Positions 24,135 through 36,236 of a stretch of DNA of 64,000 nt are shown piece by piece. A program made the position numbers and the translations under genes. The notes under the pieces are model-generated. The model was not told where the DNA came from, ran no database searches, and saw only the letters and a program-made list of their open reading frames with translations. The first letter of the stretch is position 1; each line of letters starts with the position of its first letter. This DNA comes from Paramecium sonneborni (Eukaryota > Ciliophora > Oligohymenophorea > Peniculida > Parameciidae): positions 313,684 through 377,683 of the forward strand of contig CAJJDN010000026.1 in NCBI GenBank assembly GCA_905182985.1. The letters run 5' to 3'.

Positions 24135-24819
24135 ATGGATTAAGTAAATTAGGCATTTAAAGAGTTATATTTTTAAGGAGAAACTTATGAAAACGTGAAA
24201 GAAAAAATAGACTAATGTCCTTATGATGAAGTTGCCTCTCTCATGGAAATTTATGTTAAAAATTATGTTGATGTAATATATTATTAACAAATAGACAGTA
24301 CAAAACAATTTATACTCTTATAGTTACAATGATTAAGACTCAGCAAAATTCTATATTGAATAGCTGAATAGTCATTGGATAAGAATATAGAATATTGCAT
24401 AAGAATTAAGTAAATATTAATAATTGAGTAATGGCTTTAGAGTAAATTTAAATTTAATTTAGATTTAAGAATATCATCGTATAAAGTTTTAAGATAGAAT
24501 ATTTTCAGATAACAAGATTAATTTTGCATTAAGAGAGATTTGTAGGATATATAAATTCAATCAATTAATTGAATCCTATTTTGGTCCACTTATTTTTCAA
24601 TATTTCAGACCAAAAATAACAACTCATCAAGATTTAATGACTAATTGGCTTACTTATAGTTAATGTGAATAAGGAATAGATGAAATAAAGGATTTTGAAA
24701 GAAGACTCGAATGTGCATTGACCAATTTACCAGATAATGAAAAATAATAACCTAAATTACCACCAAATTGGGAAAAGAATATGGTGAATATGATGAAAAA
24801 GAAAAAGAAGAAGATTTGA
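24135..24819 (+). CDS. Hypothetical protein (220 aa)
   Basis: Unrecognised soluble protein, MDQVNQAFKELYFQ at its start, with a Tyr/Gln-rich helical middle and a strongly basic C-terminus (MMKKKKKKI). One 22-nt intron at 24273-24294 keeps the frame. The basic tail could bind nucleic acid or lipid but nothing proves this. Its start codon is 21 bp from that of the divergent tail-anchored protein gene. Confidence 0.65.
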
Positions 24820-24969
24820 TAAACAATAATATGTAATATAAATATCTGGAAATCTCTTAAATTATTATAATCGAATTATAAAATTTAATAACATATATAT
24901 ATTCTGTTTTAGATAAATTAATTATTTACAAATTAAATAGAACTTTGTATATTTTATAATGAATTTAAT

Positions 24970-27901
24970 TCATCTTTTCATTTTTATTTAGAATCCGCCT
25001 AATTGAGAAAGTTTTGAGGAAAGATTATGACATGAATCATCTTCTAAAAATAAATTAGCATCATCATCACTTTCAGAAGAATCACCATTCATACTTTCCC
25101 CAGAATCACTTTCACAAAATTATTCTATATTTGATCCACTCTTTGTTTCAGTATAAAATGAACCGGCTATCTAAATTTAATAAATTATTTTACATTTTTT
25201 ACTGTTTCTTACACAATCAGATTTTCTTAATCTTCTTCATCTCCTTATTATAATCAATATATATAATTAATTATTATTATAAATCTAAAAATAATTAAAT
25301 AAGTACTGTATTGTTCAGCTATTTATTACATCATTTGAGTTTTTTATTTTTCAGTAATTATTGCTTGTTTCAATAAAATATATTATCTCATAGATCTTCT
25401 TTTTGCTTTTGAAAGGTTTATTTATTCAGGTAATACCGAAGAACCTAAATAACTTAATCTAACCTATTAATTAATTTAAATCAATACTTCTTTTTTTTAT
25501 TATAATGGGGTTCCTATTTCATTATTAATAATTTATAGTGATAAAAATGATGAATCTAAACAATCTTTTGCAGATGGTCTTTAACTTTCTTCTAAACATA
25601 AAACTTTTTTTAGAAATAATTATGCATCTTTACTTAGACTTACAAATTTAGAATTATTAAAATCAATATTACCTGCAGTATTTGAATTTAAAATAGCACT
25701 GATTGTATTTCCTGAAAATAATGGTTATTGAGTCAATAATATATATGCAATAACTCCTGCACTAAAAATATCAATTTTTTCATTATAGATTTTTAAATTG
25801 AGAACTTCAGGAGCAATATATCCAGGAGTACCATATTTTTTATATTCAAATTTTGGTATTTTTTTTGCTGCTAATCCAAAATCAGCAATTACAATAGTAG
25901 AAGAATCTTTTACTAATATATTTTCTAATTTAATGTCTCTATGCATAATATTAAGAGAATGTATATATTTAAGACCTTGAAAAATTTGTTTCATAAAATT
26001 GCTAATTTATTGTTCACTAAATTGAGAATTTTAAGTTTTCTTTTTTTGGAACTCTTAAAATAATTCCCCTTTTGCATATTCATATATTAAATAAATCTAT
26101 TTATTATCTTCATGAATTTCCAGTAATTTAATCACATTAGAATGATCAATAGGTCTGAGTAATAAGATTTCTCCAATAACAGAATCTCTAAGTTTAGTAA
26201 CTTTGATCAAATCAACTTTTTGAAAGGTCTTGCAAACAAATTGCTTCTATTTATTGTCCTCAATGAGATAACCCTTTTTTTAATATAAAGTACTTTCGAA
26301 TAATTTCCATTGCTAATTTGACTTAAGAATCTAAATCTATTTTAGATCTAACCTCTTGTAATACAAAACCGTATTAGATGTTCGATCCAAGTTTTTAATT
26401 ATTTTTGGTCAGTGCAATGATATTCTTTCACTCTGTCATATGAAGTCAATATAAAACTTTTATCGGTATATGATAAAATAAATAGATTGTNGTTCAGCTA
26501 TTTATTACATCATTTGAGTTTTTTATTTTTCAGTAATTATTGCTTGTTTCAATAAAATATATTATCTCATAGATCTTCTTTTTGCTTTTGAAAGGTTTAT
26601 TTATTCAGGTAATACCGAAGAACCTAAATAACTTAATCTAACCTATTAATTAATTTAAATCAATACTTCTTTTTTTTATTATAATGGGGTTCCTATTTCA
26701 TTATTAATAATTTATAGTGATAAAAATGATGAATCTAAACAATCTTTTGCAGATGGTCTTTAACTTTCTTCTAAACATAAAACTTTTTTTAGAAATAATT
26801 ATGCATCTTTACTTAGACTTACAAATTTAGAATTATTAAAATCAATATTACCTGCAGTATTTGAATTTAAAATAGCACTGATTGTATTTCCTGAAAATAA
26901 TGGTTATTGAGTCAATAATATATATGCAATAACTCCTGCACTAAAAATATCAATTTTTTCATTATAGATTTTTAAATTGAGAACTTCAGGAGCAATATAT
27001 CCAGGAGTACCATATTTTTTATATTCAAATTTTGGTATTTTTTTTGCTGCTAATCCAAAATCAGCAATTACAATAGTAGAAGAATCTTTTACTAATATAT
27101 TTTCTAATTTAATGTCTCTATGCATAATATTAAGAGAATGTATATATTTAAGACCTTGAAAAATTTGTTTCATAAAATTGCTAATTTATTGTTCACTAAA
27201 TTGAGAATTTTAAGTTTTCTTTTTTTGGAACTCTTAAAATAATTCCCCTTTTGCATATTCATATATTAAATAAATCTATTTATTATCTTCATGAATTTCC
27301 AGTAATTTAATCACATTAGAATGATCAATAGGTCTGAGTAATAAGATTTCTCCAATAACAGAATCTCTAAGTTTAGTAACTTTGATCAAATCAACTTTTT
27401 GAAAGGTCTTGCAAACAAATTGCTTCTATTTATTGTCCTCAATGAGATAACCCTTTTTTTAATATAAAGTACTTTCGAATAATTTCCATTGCTAATTTGA
27501 CTTAAGAATCTAAATCTATTTTAGATCTAACCTCTTGTAATACAAAACCGTATTAGATGTTCGATCCAAGTTTTTAATTATTTTTGGTCAGTGCAATGAT
27601 ATTCTTTCACTCTGTCATATGAAGTCAATATAAAACTTTTATCGGTATATGATAAAATAAATAGATTGTTATAGAGATTGCAGTATTTAGTTTTTTAATG
27701 ACCAAACTTGATCAATTAACCTTCTTTAGATAAAGCAAATTCATAATTTGAACTTTTAGTTAGATTGACTAATTGGGACTTAATTAAGAAGGTTGATTAA
27801 ACATTACCAGTTATCCAAAAAGTTGTATTTTTAAGGAGTGATTATAAATTCTTACTATTTGGTATATACAAGTAATCAATGTTTTGAGATTATTAGAGCA
27901 T
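24970..27901 (-). CDS. PH-domain Ser/Thr kinase, split by an assembly duplication (545 aa when collapsed)
   Basis: Reading from 27901, an N-terminal PH-like region (residues ~20-120, ending LKTWIEHL) is followed by a kinase domain: VCKTF (catalytic Lys), HRDIKLENILV, DFGLAAKK, GTPGYIAPEVL and IFSAGVIAYILLT. A Ser/Asp/Glu-rich tail ends at TGA 24970. The region carries N at 26491 between two identical 1178-bp copies, so the middle of the gene appears twice. Joining 27901-26492 directly to 25312-24970 and removing introns 27453-27472, 25244-25306 and 25171-25202 gives exactly 546 codons; keeping the duplication does not. The 63-nt intron is unusually long here and is the weakest part of the model. 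Confidence 0.85.
25313..26490. repeat. Direct duplication A, left copy (1178 bp)
   Basis: Identical as far as I can read to 26492-27669. The two copies abut a single N at 26491. It covers the kinase domain and part of the PH region of the PH-kinase gene. Best explained as overlapping contig ends that were not merged. Confidence 0.92.
26491..26491. other. Single-N scaffold gap 1
   Basis: One ambiguous base between two identical blocks; marks a contig join rather than a base-calling failure. Confidence 0.95.
26492..27669. repeat. Direct duplication A, right copy (1178 bp)
   Basis: Second identical copy of 25313-26490. The sequence beyond 27669 completes the N-terminus of the PH-kinase. Confidence 0.92.
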
Positions 27902-27929
27902 TTATTTATTTAATAATTTTTAATTAATA

Positions 27930-29385
27930 ATGGGATCATGTGCATCAATGAAATAAAAAAAAATAGATGGTAATATTTAAATAGCAGCATATAAGTAAAT
28001 ATAAATAATGATTTAAGAGTTTGTATAACAGCTTTCATTTGGAATAAAGAAAGTCATAACTTATTTGATTTTGAGAGTCATCAAGCATCCCGTAAAGAGT
28101 TGGAACTAGATTTTTCAGGTAAATAATTTAAATATGATTTAGCCACACTTTCAATGGTTGATAATTAAATAATAGCATTAAGTGAGAATGTAAAATATTT
28201 ATGAATATAAAAAAGGAATATGTTAAAAAATAAGTTTAATTGCTTAGAGTAGATTGTGAATAAGATTATGTAACTCTATCTGAAGTGAGCTAGAAATCGG
28301 ATCAAAGAGTATGGGCTATCCTATCTAAAAGACCAGAATTTGAGTCATTAAATGTATAAATATATATGAAACATTAAAAAGGATTGGGAACTATAGAAAG
28401 GAGATATCATTAAATTAGGAAGGATGAAATTACAACTTATAGATTTTAATTATGATATAGATGCATTACAGTAATAACATGACTAAACTGAAGTTAATGA
28501 TGAAGAAATATAGTCACAAGATTTAGAACCAGATGGTTGCTAATGTAGAATTTGTTTCTAAAAATCGGCAACTGTCTCAAACCCTCTTTTTAGTCCATGC
28601 AAATGTAAAATTAAATCAATTTTAATTTCTTAGGTATTGGATCCATGAAATACGTTCATCTACATTGTTTATAACTTTGGATACAATAATCAATTAAAGT
28701 TAAAAATTAATAATCTTCAATCTAATATATTTGGAAAAAAATGGAATGTGAAATTTGTAAAATGCCATTAAAAAGCACATATACTTACTAAAGATAGATA
28801 TTTTGTATTATGTAAATTTAAAAACCTAATGTTCCTTACATGATTTGGAAAATTACATCAGATGATAAATCTAAAGAAGGAATTATCTAAGTTATGGAAC
28901 TATAAGATAAAGCAGAAATTAAAATAGGTAGAGTACCTGATTGTGATATTAAACTTAAAGATATATCAGTATCTAGAAATCATGCATTAATCAAAGTAAT
29001 TAAATAAGAAGACAATTAATTTAAACTTATACTGTAAGACAATAATTCTAAATTTGGAACCCTTCTATATGCTCAATCAGATAAATTACTCAAATATAAT
29101 TTACCCTCATTGCAAAAAGTGCTTTATCAAATTGGAAGAGTCTTACTATACATTCAATTTAAGGATAAAGGCAAATCTTATAATAAATAGTAATCTAAAT
29201 TTCATTAATTTAGATTCACCTGTTATAAACACCCTGATAAAATAGTTGTTTAAACTAAAATCAATCAAAATGAATAAGCCACTATCATCCCTAATGTTGA
29301 AAAGGATAAAGATAATTAACTATCTTTTTAAACTAATAATGAATTACATTAAGAAGATATAGTAATTAATGTAAAATAAATATGA
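27930..29385 (+). CDS. N-myristoylated RINGv-FHA protein, putative E3 ubiquitin ligase (449 aa)
   Basis: Begins MGSCAS, a strong N-myristoylation plus adjacent-cysteine palmitoylation signal, so membrane-attached. Residues ~20-150 are beta-rich and end in a KGDIIKLGRMKL segment. A RINGv (RING-CH, MARCH-type) zinc finger follows: CQCRICFQ, PLFSPCKCIGSM, YVHLHCLQLW and CEICKMPL supply the C4HC3 ligands. Then a C-terminal FHA domain: IKIGRVPDCDIKLKDISVSR, NHALI and NNSKFGT, which would read phosphothreonine. Introns at 27995-28017, 28190-28215, 28354-28381 and 28605-28633. The design suggests a phospho-dependent ubiquitin ligase at a membrane. Start codon is 28 bp from the divergent PH-kinase start. 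Confidence 0.9.
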
Positions 29386-29437
29386 TTACCTATTTGACTA
29401 ATTATATTATTTATTTATTTAAATATTTGTCTGTTAA

Positions 29438-30173
29438 ATGATATAAAAATTAAACAAGTGGGATTGCATCATAGACCCTATTATCAAAAACAATTAGTAA
29501 ATGTAAATTACTTATTAATCATTTAAGTGGTGGTTTGTATTTGGCTGATATAGATTGTGCATTAAGCTAAGATTTATTATAATAATTATAAGTTGGAGCT
29601 TTACTTAGTGTAATTGATGAACCTAAAGTAATCACTTCTCCAAGCATTATTCATTAAGTAATTAACATTCCAGATTGTACTGAATAAAACATTTAAGAAT
29701 TTTTCCCTAAAACTAATGAATTTATAGAAAGACACAGATAACATACTAATGTTATGGTTCATTGTTTTGCTGGTATATCCAGAAGTGCTTCTGTTGTTAT
29801 TGCTTACATTATGCAAAAATTCAATTGGGGTTTTTAAAGAACTCTTAATTCAGTTATTGCTAGAAGACCACAAGTAAAACCAAATTCAGGCTTTGTAAAA
29901 TAACTCATCTAATATGAAACTTAAAATAGAAATAGATCATCTTCTTAATAACACAGAATTCTTAACACTACAAATACTGTTATTGGTAAAACGCCTTTTT
30001 AATCAGATAGTAAAAATAATAAATACTTTTAACCTTCAAAATTAGATTTAAATCAATTAGAAATGGAAATTGCCAAAAGACAATAAGACTTATAAGTTTT
30101 AAGAATTAAATATTAGCAACTTAATGATAAGATTATTAATAGAAACAGTGTTTATGTATCTGCTTTTGAATGA
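29438..30173 (+). CDS. Dual-specificity protein phosphatase (234 aa)
   Basis: Cysteine-based phosphatase. A beta strand GGLYLADID opens the DUSP fold, the general-acid Asp is in NIPDCTEQ, and the P-loop is HCFAGISRSA (HCxxGxxRS), followed by the AYIMQKFNWGF helix and RRPQVKPNSGFVKQL, all standard for atypical DUSPs. The C-terminal ~75 residues are Gln/Asn-rich and predicted helical. One 31-nt intron at 29497-29527. Catalytic residues are intact. Confidence 0.93.
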
Positions 30174-30503
30174 ATTGATAAAATACTTATATATTATATT
30201 TCATTTCTTATTTCATATATTTTTCATTCATTTTATCTACATTATTTTTGGATTATTCTATTTATCAAATAACAATAATAACTATATAGAAAATATTTTT
30301 CATATTGCTGCTTATTTTTTAAGAATTGATATCAAATTTTATCTAAATTTTTTAATATTATATGCTACATATTTAAATTTTCTCTGTGTTAAAGAGAACC
30401 AATATCTACAAAAAAAGAGCTTTTAATTTATTTATTTTTTATAAAAATAAGAATCTTTAGATATTATTTTATAATTAGTTTGTAAATATATAAATTTTCA
30501 TCA
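30174..30503. other. AT-rich intergenic stretch, nothing recognised
   Basis: 330 bp between the DUSP stop and the convergent coiled-coil gene stop. Only low-complexity A/T sequence is seen. A hydrophobic open frame here (30124-30426) overlaps the DUSP end out of frame and looks like chance. Confidence 0.5.
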
Positions 30504-32380
30504 TCATATTTTTTTATGCATTTTGATCAAGGAATGGATATCTTCTAAAACTCTTAATTTATTTTATGTTGTATTTTATTCTTATTTTACCTATAATACT
30601 TATCTTGACTGAATCTCTCTTTCACTTTCATAAATTCTAACTTTTTCTTCAATCTATAAAATTATTTTTAAAATTTACTTATTTTAAAGAATACTAACTC
30701 TATTCAATTTGTTATTTATATTTTGCACATTTTTAAGCATGTTTAAGTATTTCATCTTCCTAAGTTTTAATTTTTTATTTAAATTCATTTTCTCTATTTT
30801 TATATTCTTTAATTTCATCTTTACTCTATGCTAACTATTTAACAAGATGATCAATTTTAATCTCAATTTCATCCATTGTTTTATTATTTTCATGTTTTGT
30901 CAATTAAATCTCATTTTCTAAGTCTCGATTATATTATTAGGTTTTAGTTGTTTGTTCTTATAAATTTAAAATTTAATTTTTAAGCTAAAAATAATACATT
31001 AAAGGATACTTATTCTATTGTACGAAAATCTTATCGAGTTTATAATTCAAACTCTTCAACTTTTTGTTTCTTAATTTATAATGCAGATTTTTAATCTTAA
31101 ATTTCAAGAACAAGACTTTGTATCCTATTTTCTGCACTTAACAATTTGTTTTATTAATTATCAATGACAGATTTAAGTTCAGAATTAATTTGTTATAGTT
31201 TTTAGTAATCCTAAATTTAAATTTAATTGTTTTTTTCTTCGTTATCTAATAATCTTTAAAAATCAGTGATTTTTTAATTTAAATTATCAATAGTTAGTTT
31301 TTATTCTTGTATTTTTGATTTTTTTTTTTCAAGTAAATCTTTATAATTGGAAATTCTTTTTTCAACTTCGGTTTCTTAAGATTACAAAATAACATGTTGT
31401 TATTTTTCAATTTTAGCTAATTAAGTATAAGCTTCATCTTATTTATATATAGCTTAATCTAATTATGACTTATAGTAATTGAGTTATTAATTTAAATATT
31501 CAATTTATGATTATTAATCAGCATCTCTGTATCTAATATCCTAATACATTTATTCAAAATATCTAATTTGTTCATCTCTATTAATTAATTCATCTCTTAA
31601 TTTTAATAATTCTCCTTCTAATACTTTATTTTGTTCTTCTTAATTTTTTCTATAAAAAATAAAACAAAATATGATTACATTTCATTTGAAAAATCTTCAC
31701 ATAATTTTTAAACTCTTTCAAGTTCTCTACCAAAATTTTAACCTTGTTCTTCATAAACAGTTTCTGCTTATTTTAATTAATCTCTTAAAGCAGTTAATTT
31801 TGATTTTTTATCTCCTAATTTTTATTTTAACATATGATTTTGCTATTATAATTCTTCAATAATTTTTTCCGAAGTTTCAGCTTTGATTTTGACTTCTTTA
31901 GTACTGATATCTCCCTTATTAATGGAATCCAATAATTATCTATTTTCTTATTCTAATGCTTTAATTTATTTATCCTTAGCTGATAATTTACCTTCTAATT
32001 CTTTATTAACAGTCATATATTCTTTAAGTGTAATCTAATGAATAAAATAAGAGTATACTTTTAATTCTTTATTCAAGATTCTTATTCTTTCATATTTTTC
32101 TCTTTCTTATAAATCTTTAGCATTTAATGTTTCCCTAAGTCTACTAATTTGTTCTAAAGATCCACTTTATCTACGTCTTTCTCTTGAAGAATCATCTCTA
32201 CTATTTTTGATGAATAGATTACTCATCATCATTAAGTTTACTTGGTCTTGATCTACCTATAAAATATGAGACAGGTTATTGAGGAGTTGGCTCATATTAC
32301 ATGATCTAGTCTATCTATTGACTTGTTTTCTTATAACGATCCATAAGTTTATTGACATTTCTTTCTAATCGGTTATCCAT
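30504..32380 (-). CDS. Long coiled-coil protein (583 aa)
   Basis: Starts MDNRLERNVNKLMDRYKK, then a proline-containing linker, then almost 500 residues of heptad-like Leu/Ile/Glu/Lys/Gln sequence with no Pro, as in a rod-like cytoskeletal protein. Five introns (32201-32222, 32035-32058, 31650-31678, 30985-31009, 30654-30678) give 584 codons. No motor, membrane or enzyme motif. It sits 9 bp downstream of another coiled-coil gene on the same strand, which suggests related cortical or basal-body roles, though sequence similarity between the two is only compositional. Confidence 0.8.
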
Positions 32381-32389
32381 TATTTAAAT

Positions 32390-34409
32390 TCAAAATTATT
32401 ATAATTCAGGTTAACTTTATTTTCTTAATTCTTACGAATCTATCATTTTCATATCTGATTCTTCATGCTACACATCATGGAATGGATTCTTTTCTTCTTC
32501 AAATAAGTCTAATTTCTATTATTGAGATTATTTTAAATCCTCTTCATTTTGCTCATCTAATTTCTCTATATTAACTTTTTATTTCTTCTAATTTGATTTC
32601 TAATTATTATTATTATTATTATTATCAATATCATCCTCAATCAAATTTACTAATTCAGATTCTTTCCTATTATTTATTACTAATATTTCACTATGTGACA
32701 TTTTTACACTCTCTGGTTAATTATCATCAAAACTAAAATTCTATTATTAATCTTCTTAATCATCTTCCTCTTCACCTTAATTTACATCAAATGGTGAATG
32801 TATTTATTATAAAAATATTCTTGATGATCTATTTTATCTTTAAATTAAAGCATAAAAATGATCAATTTCTATCTTACTTAATTATATTTCAATCTAATTT
32901 AAAACCTCTAAATATGCCTATAATTATTTTTTTATATTGTTTTACATCTATTGTAATATATCCACTTGTATAAGTATCTGGATATTTCTTTATTAAAATA
33001 TCAGACATCTCATTTTTTTTTTTCATTATCTGTTAATTTATATTACTCAATTATTCTATTGTTAAAATTTAATAGTTTTCCATTAAAGTCTTAAATATAC
33101 TTTTTACTCTTGCACTAGTTGTTGTTTCTGTCTCATTTTCAACATCTGCTAAATAAATTGCTGCCATTTCCACCTATTCATTTGATTATAAACCAAATAT
33201 TCTATTTGATAAATTTTATTTTAATTATTATTAAGTAAGTATTTCATCTGTCAATAAATATTCTTCTACTTATTATAATGATATTTTCAATCCAATCAAA
33301 TTCAATTTTACTTATCTAGCAATAGCTAAAATATCATTTTTATCCACATTTATAAATTTCTTTTTTTATAATTCTATTTCCTCTTATAATTATCCTTATT
33401 CTTCAGGCTATTATGGTCCATTACTCTTTATAAGTATAGTTCTCTTAGATTAATATCTTAATAATTTTTCTTATTCGTGTTCTCTTTATGCAGTTTCAAA
33501 TTATCTCTTTTAATCAGCCATCTTTTTTTCTAAACTCTCTATCTATTCTTGATGATCTGCCTAAAGTTTTTACATTTGATTTTCCAAATATTTACTCTTT
33601 TATCTTTCATTTCTTAAATCTACCATTGCTTAATCATAACTCAACTATAATTATTCTTCATTCTTTTTATTATCTTTTTATTATGGCCTCTCAAAAAACA
33701 ACGTGTCTTTCTTTTTTAATTCCGCTATCTCCAATAATAATTATGCATTCAGATTCTTTATTTACTTATACTTATTTAAAATTGCATTATATTTAATGTT
33801 CATTTTACTGTAATTATTCTAAATTTATTTAATTTTCAGTACTTATGTTTATATAACTGTCTATTCCAATTACTAAATTAATTATGACATTCTCATATTA
33901 TCTTCACTTAGAGACATACATAAACCTTCAACATTGCTTTTATTCAATGGACTCTACAATTAATTAATATAAGATATTTAATCCTATAACTATTGCTACA
34001 ATTTAATGTTATTGTCCTAAATTTATTTATTCTATACTTCAAGCTTTGTGATTTTCTCCATATAACCTTATTTTATTCTCTAATAATTCTTTGGAGTAAC
34101 ACATTCTTCTTTTAAAATTGATTGTACTTCTCTCTTAAAATACTAATTTTACGATTAAAACTATCGTAATGCTAATTTTAATTGGTTGTTTTCTTATTTC
34201 AGATTTTAAATTTCCTCATATAAACTCTCTTTGTCATGAATTATATATTTAGCTTTCATTTTACTGCCTTCTGTATTGTCAAGTGTTACATTTCTAGTCA
34301 ATAAATTAAATCTATTCAATTGCTTAGAAGATTGCACTTGATGTGATTTCTATATTTATGATAATGAAAGCATCCTTTTATTATATAATTAATTATCAAA
34401 ATACAACAT
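32390..34409 (-). CDS. Coiled-coil protein with acidic C-terminus (663 aa)
   Basis: Residues ~50-380 are predicted continuous coiled coil (for example SYDQAMVDLRNERQKSKYLE), residues ~390-560 more globular helical, and the last ~110 acidic, with short runs of Asn and Gln/Glu. A single intron at 32918-32945. The start at 34409 is the first ATG after an in-frame TGA; ATGs at 34370 or 34259 are alternatives in the same frame. No catalytic motif. Only 9 bp separate its TGA from the ATG of the next gene. Confidence 0.78.
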
Positions 34410-34767
34410 TTGTAAGAGCTATGCAAAATAAATGCATCTCTCATCAAAACATTATGAAAACTTTCTAAATAATCAGAAAACTCCCCATTCATCCTAAACA
34501 TTCCTATAATACTCAAAATGAAAATTAATGATAAAGATTATAATTTATTTATTTTAACCAAAAAACTATTGTTATTATTCATAATCGTATCTATCAATAC
34601 AATTTATTGTGTTGTCTCCTTATTACAAATATATATCACTATCTAAAGTAGATATTTAGCTAATTTGTTGTTGTAAATTAAACATAAATAATAAAGTCAT
34701 ATATATATTTTAATTACTGTATATATTAGCAATAAAAATCTGAAAATATTATGTATATTGAATTTAA
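34410..34767. other. Intergenic stretch, nothing recognised
   Basis: About 360 bp between two minus-strand genes. A 66-codon frame at 34316-34516 on the minus strand partly overlaps the coiled-coil gene in another frame and has no support. Confidence 0.45.
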
Positions 34768-35665
34768 TCACATTTTCAATGAATTCTCTACTCTATTACA
34801 AGTTTCATTTATTAATTTTATGATTGTTCTTTCTGTTTCATCTCTTTATTATTTTTCTTCAGCTAATTACAATGATAAAATGCTTGTAATCTCATTAATC
34901 ATCACTTACATTTGATTCTGAGAGTCTTACCTTTATTATTTCTCTATATTTAATATTTCCTAAACCTATAGAACTTATTCGCCTATTCTACTTATCATAT
35001 TCTAACAATGTAGGTCTCTTTAAATAAAAAATAAGCTCCTTACCTTTCTCTTCTTTCATTATCGACATTCTCTCTCACTTAATTAATTTTAATCTCAATA
35101 TCATTTTAATATTGATTCTAAGTATCATATCTATATTCTCTTTGTCTAGCTAATTTTATTTTTATTTAATGAGATTGCTCATCCATCTAATTTCTAATGC
35201 TTGTTAGTTTATCTGTTCTCTTTTTTTAATCTTTCATTAGTTCATTCTAAACTAACGATTCTAATTGTTTCAAATCTTTCTTTCTAAAATTTTCAATATT
35301 ATTCTATCAATAAATTTTATTTTAATACATTTCTTATTTTTTATTCGTTTGTTAACATCTCGCCTATCTTATTCAATTAATTTTAGAATGATATAATTCG
35401 TTAATCATCATTTAAATATGCTTTTTAATATTTTTCATCTATCTAATTTAATTTTTCTTCATAAGGTTCCTTTTTGAATGAAAATTATTCATTTATCTAT
35501 AATTATGAAAGTTTGAGGCTAATGTCTTATATTTTGGGCTTATTAGGAGAAACTAAAAAATAATGAAATCCTCTTACTTGAACTTCCATAAACTGAAGAT
35601 AATAATAATGAAGAGTTTGTGTATTTTGTCGAATTTGGTGATTAATAAATTTTACTATTTAGCAT
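34768..35665 (-). CDS. SF-assemblin-like striated fibre protein (273 aa)
   Basis: Resembles SF-assemblin/beta-giardin, which builds striated rootlets attached to basal bodies. A short Ser/Pro/Thr-rich head (NSSLLLSSVYGSS) is followed by a ~240-residue rod of alpha-helix with characteristic spaced charged clusters (LESLVQNELMKDQKKRTDKL; RENVDNERRERR). Head-plus-rod layout and length are as usual for the family. Introns at 35553-35577, 35304-35328 and 35018-35043. An alternative start at 35589 would skip the first intron but loses the Ser/Pro head. Ciliates have several SF-assemblin genes for kinetodesmal fibres. Confidence 0.75.
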
Positions 35666-36236
35666 AAAAATAAATTAATTGTAATAAAATTTATAAAACT
35701 CTTTTTATGTATAAATTAATTAAAATTACTAGAGTATTGATTAAAAAATATATATAAATTATAAAGTTAGAAAAAATATACTATTTTTCACTAAATAGCA
35801 ATCAATTTAGGAATATTTTTGGGTGATTATTATAGAAAATAAATTTTATCATTTTTGAGAATATTTGTGGAATATTAAATTTGTCATTTACACTTTAAAC
35901 AAAAATAAAAATTCTCTTTTGTTCTTGACAGATAGAAAACTTTATTATCAAATTGTTTATAATGGAAAATTTTATCATAGCTAATTAAATAATTGGAAAT
36001 AAAAAATTAATTAAAATTTTAGAAAAAGAAAGAAAGCTATTCCATTGATAAATAAAAATTTTGTTTTTAAAAAAAAGAAACTTTAGAAAAATAAAAAAAT
36101 TCTTAATAAGTAAAAGTGATTGTTTAATTTTTAAATGATGTATTTAAATAGTTTGAATTGATAGAACATTTAATATATATATTAATTTAAGAGAATAGAA
36201 ATAAAAATAGATATGATGATTTAAGATATAAAAATA
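35666..36236. other. AT-rich intergenic stretch, nothing recognised
   Basis: About 570 bp of strongly A/T sequence with TGA in every frame. One of the longest gene-free stretches in the first 50 kb. No repeat structure or RNA gene is recognised. Confidence 0.5.

Noticed and set aside
25313..27669. A real tandem duplication of a kinase gene
   Set aside because: Copies are identical, separated by a single N, and collapse to a single intact frame.
30124..30426. A 100-aa hydrophobic plus-strand frame
   Set aside because: Overlaps the end of the phosphatase gene in another frame and is low-complexity A/T.
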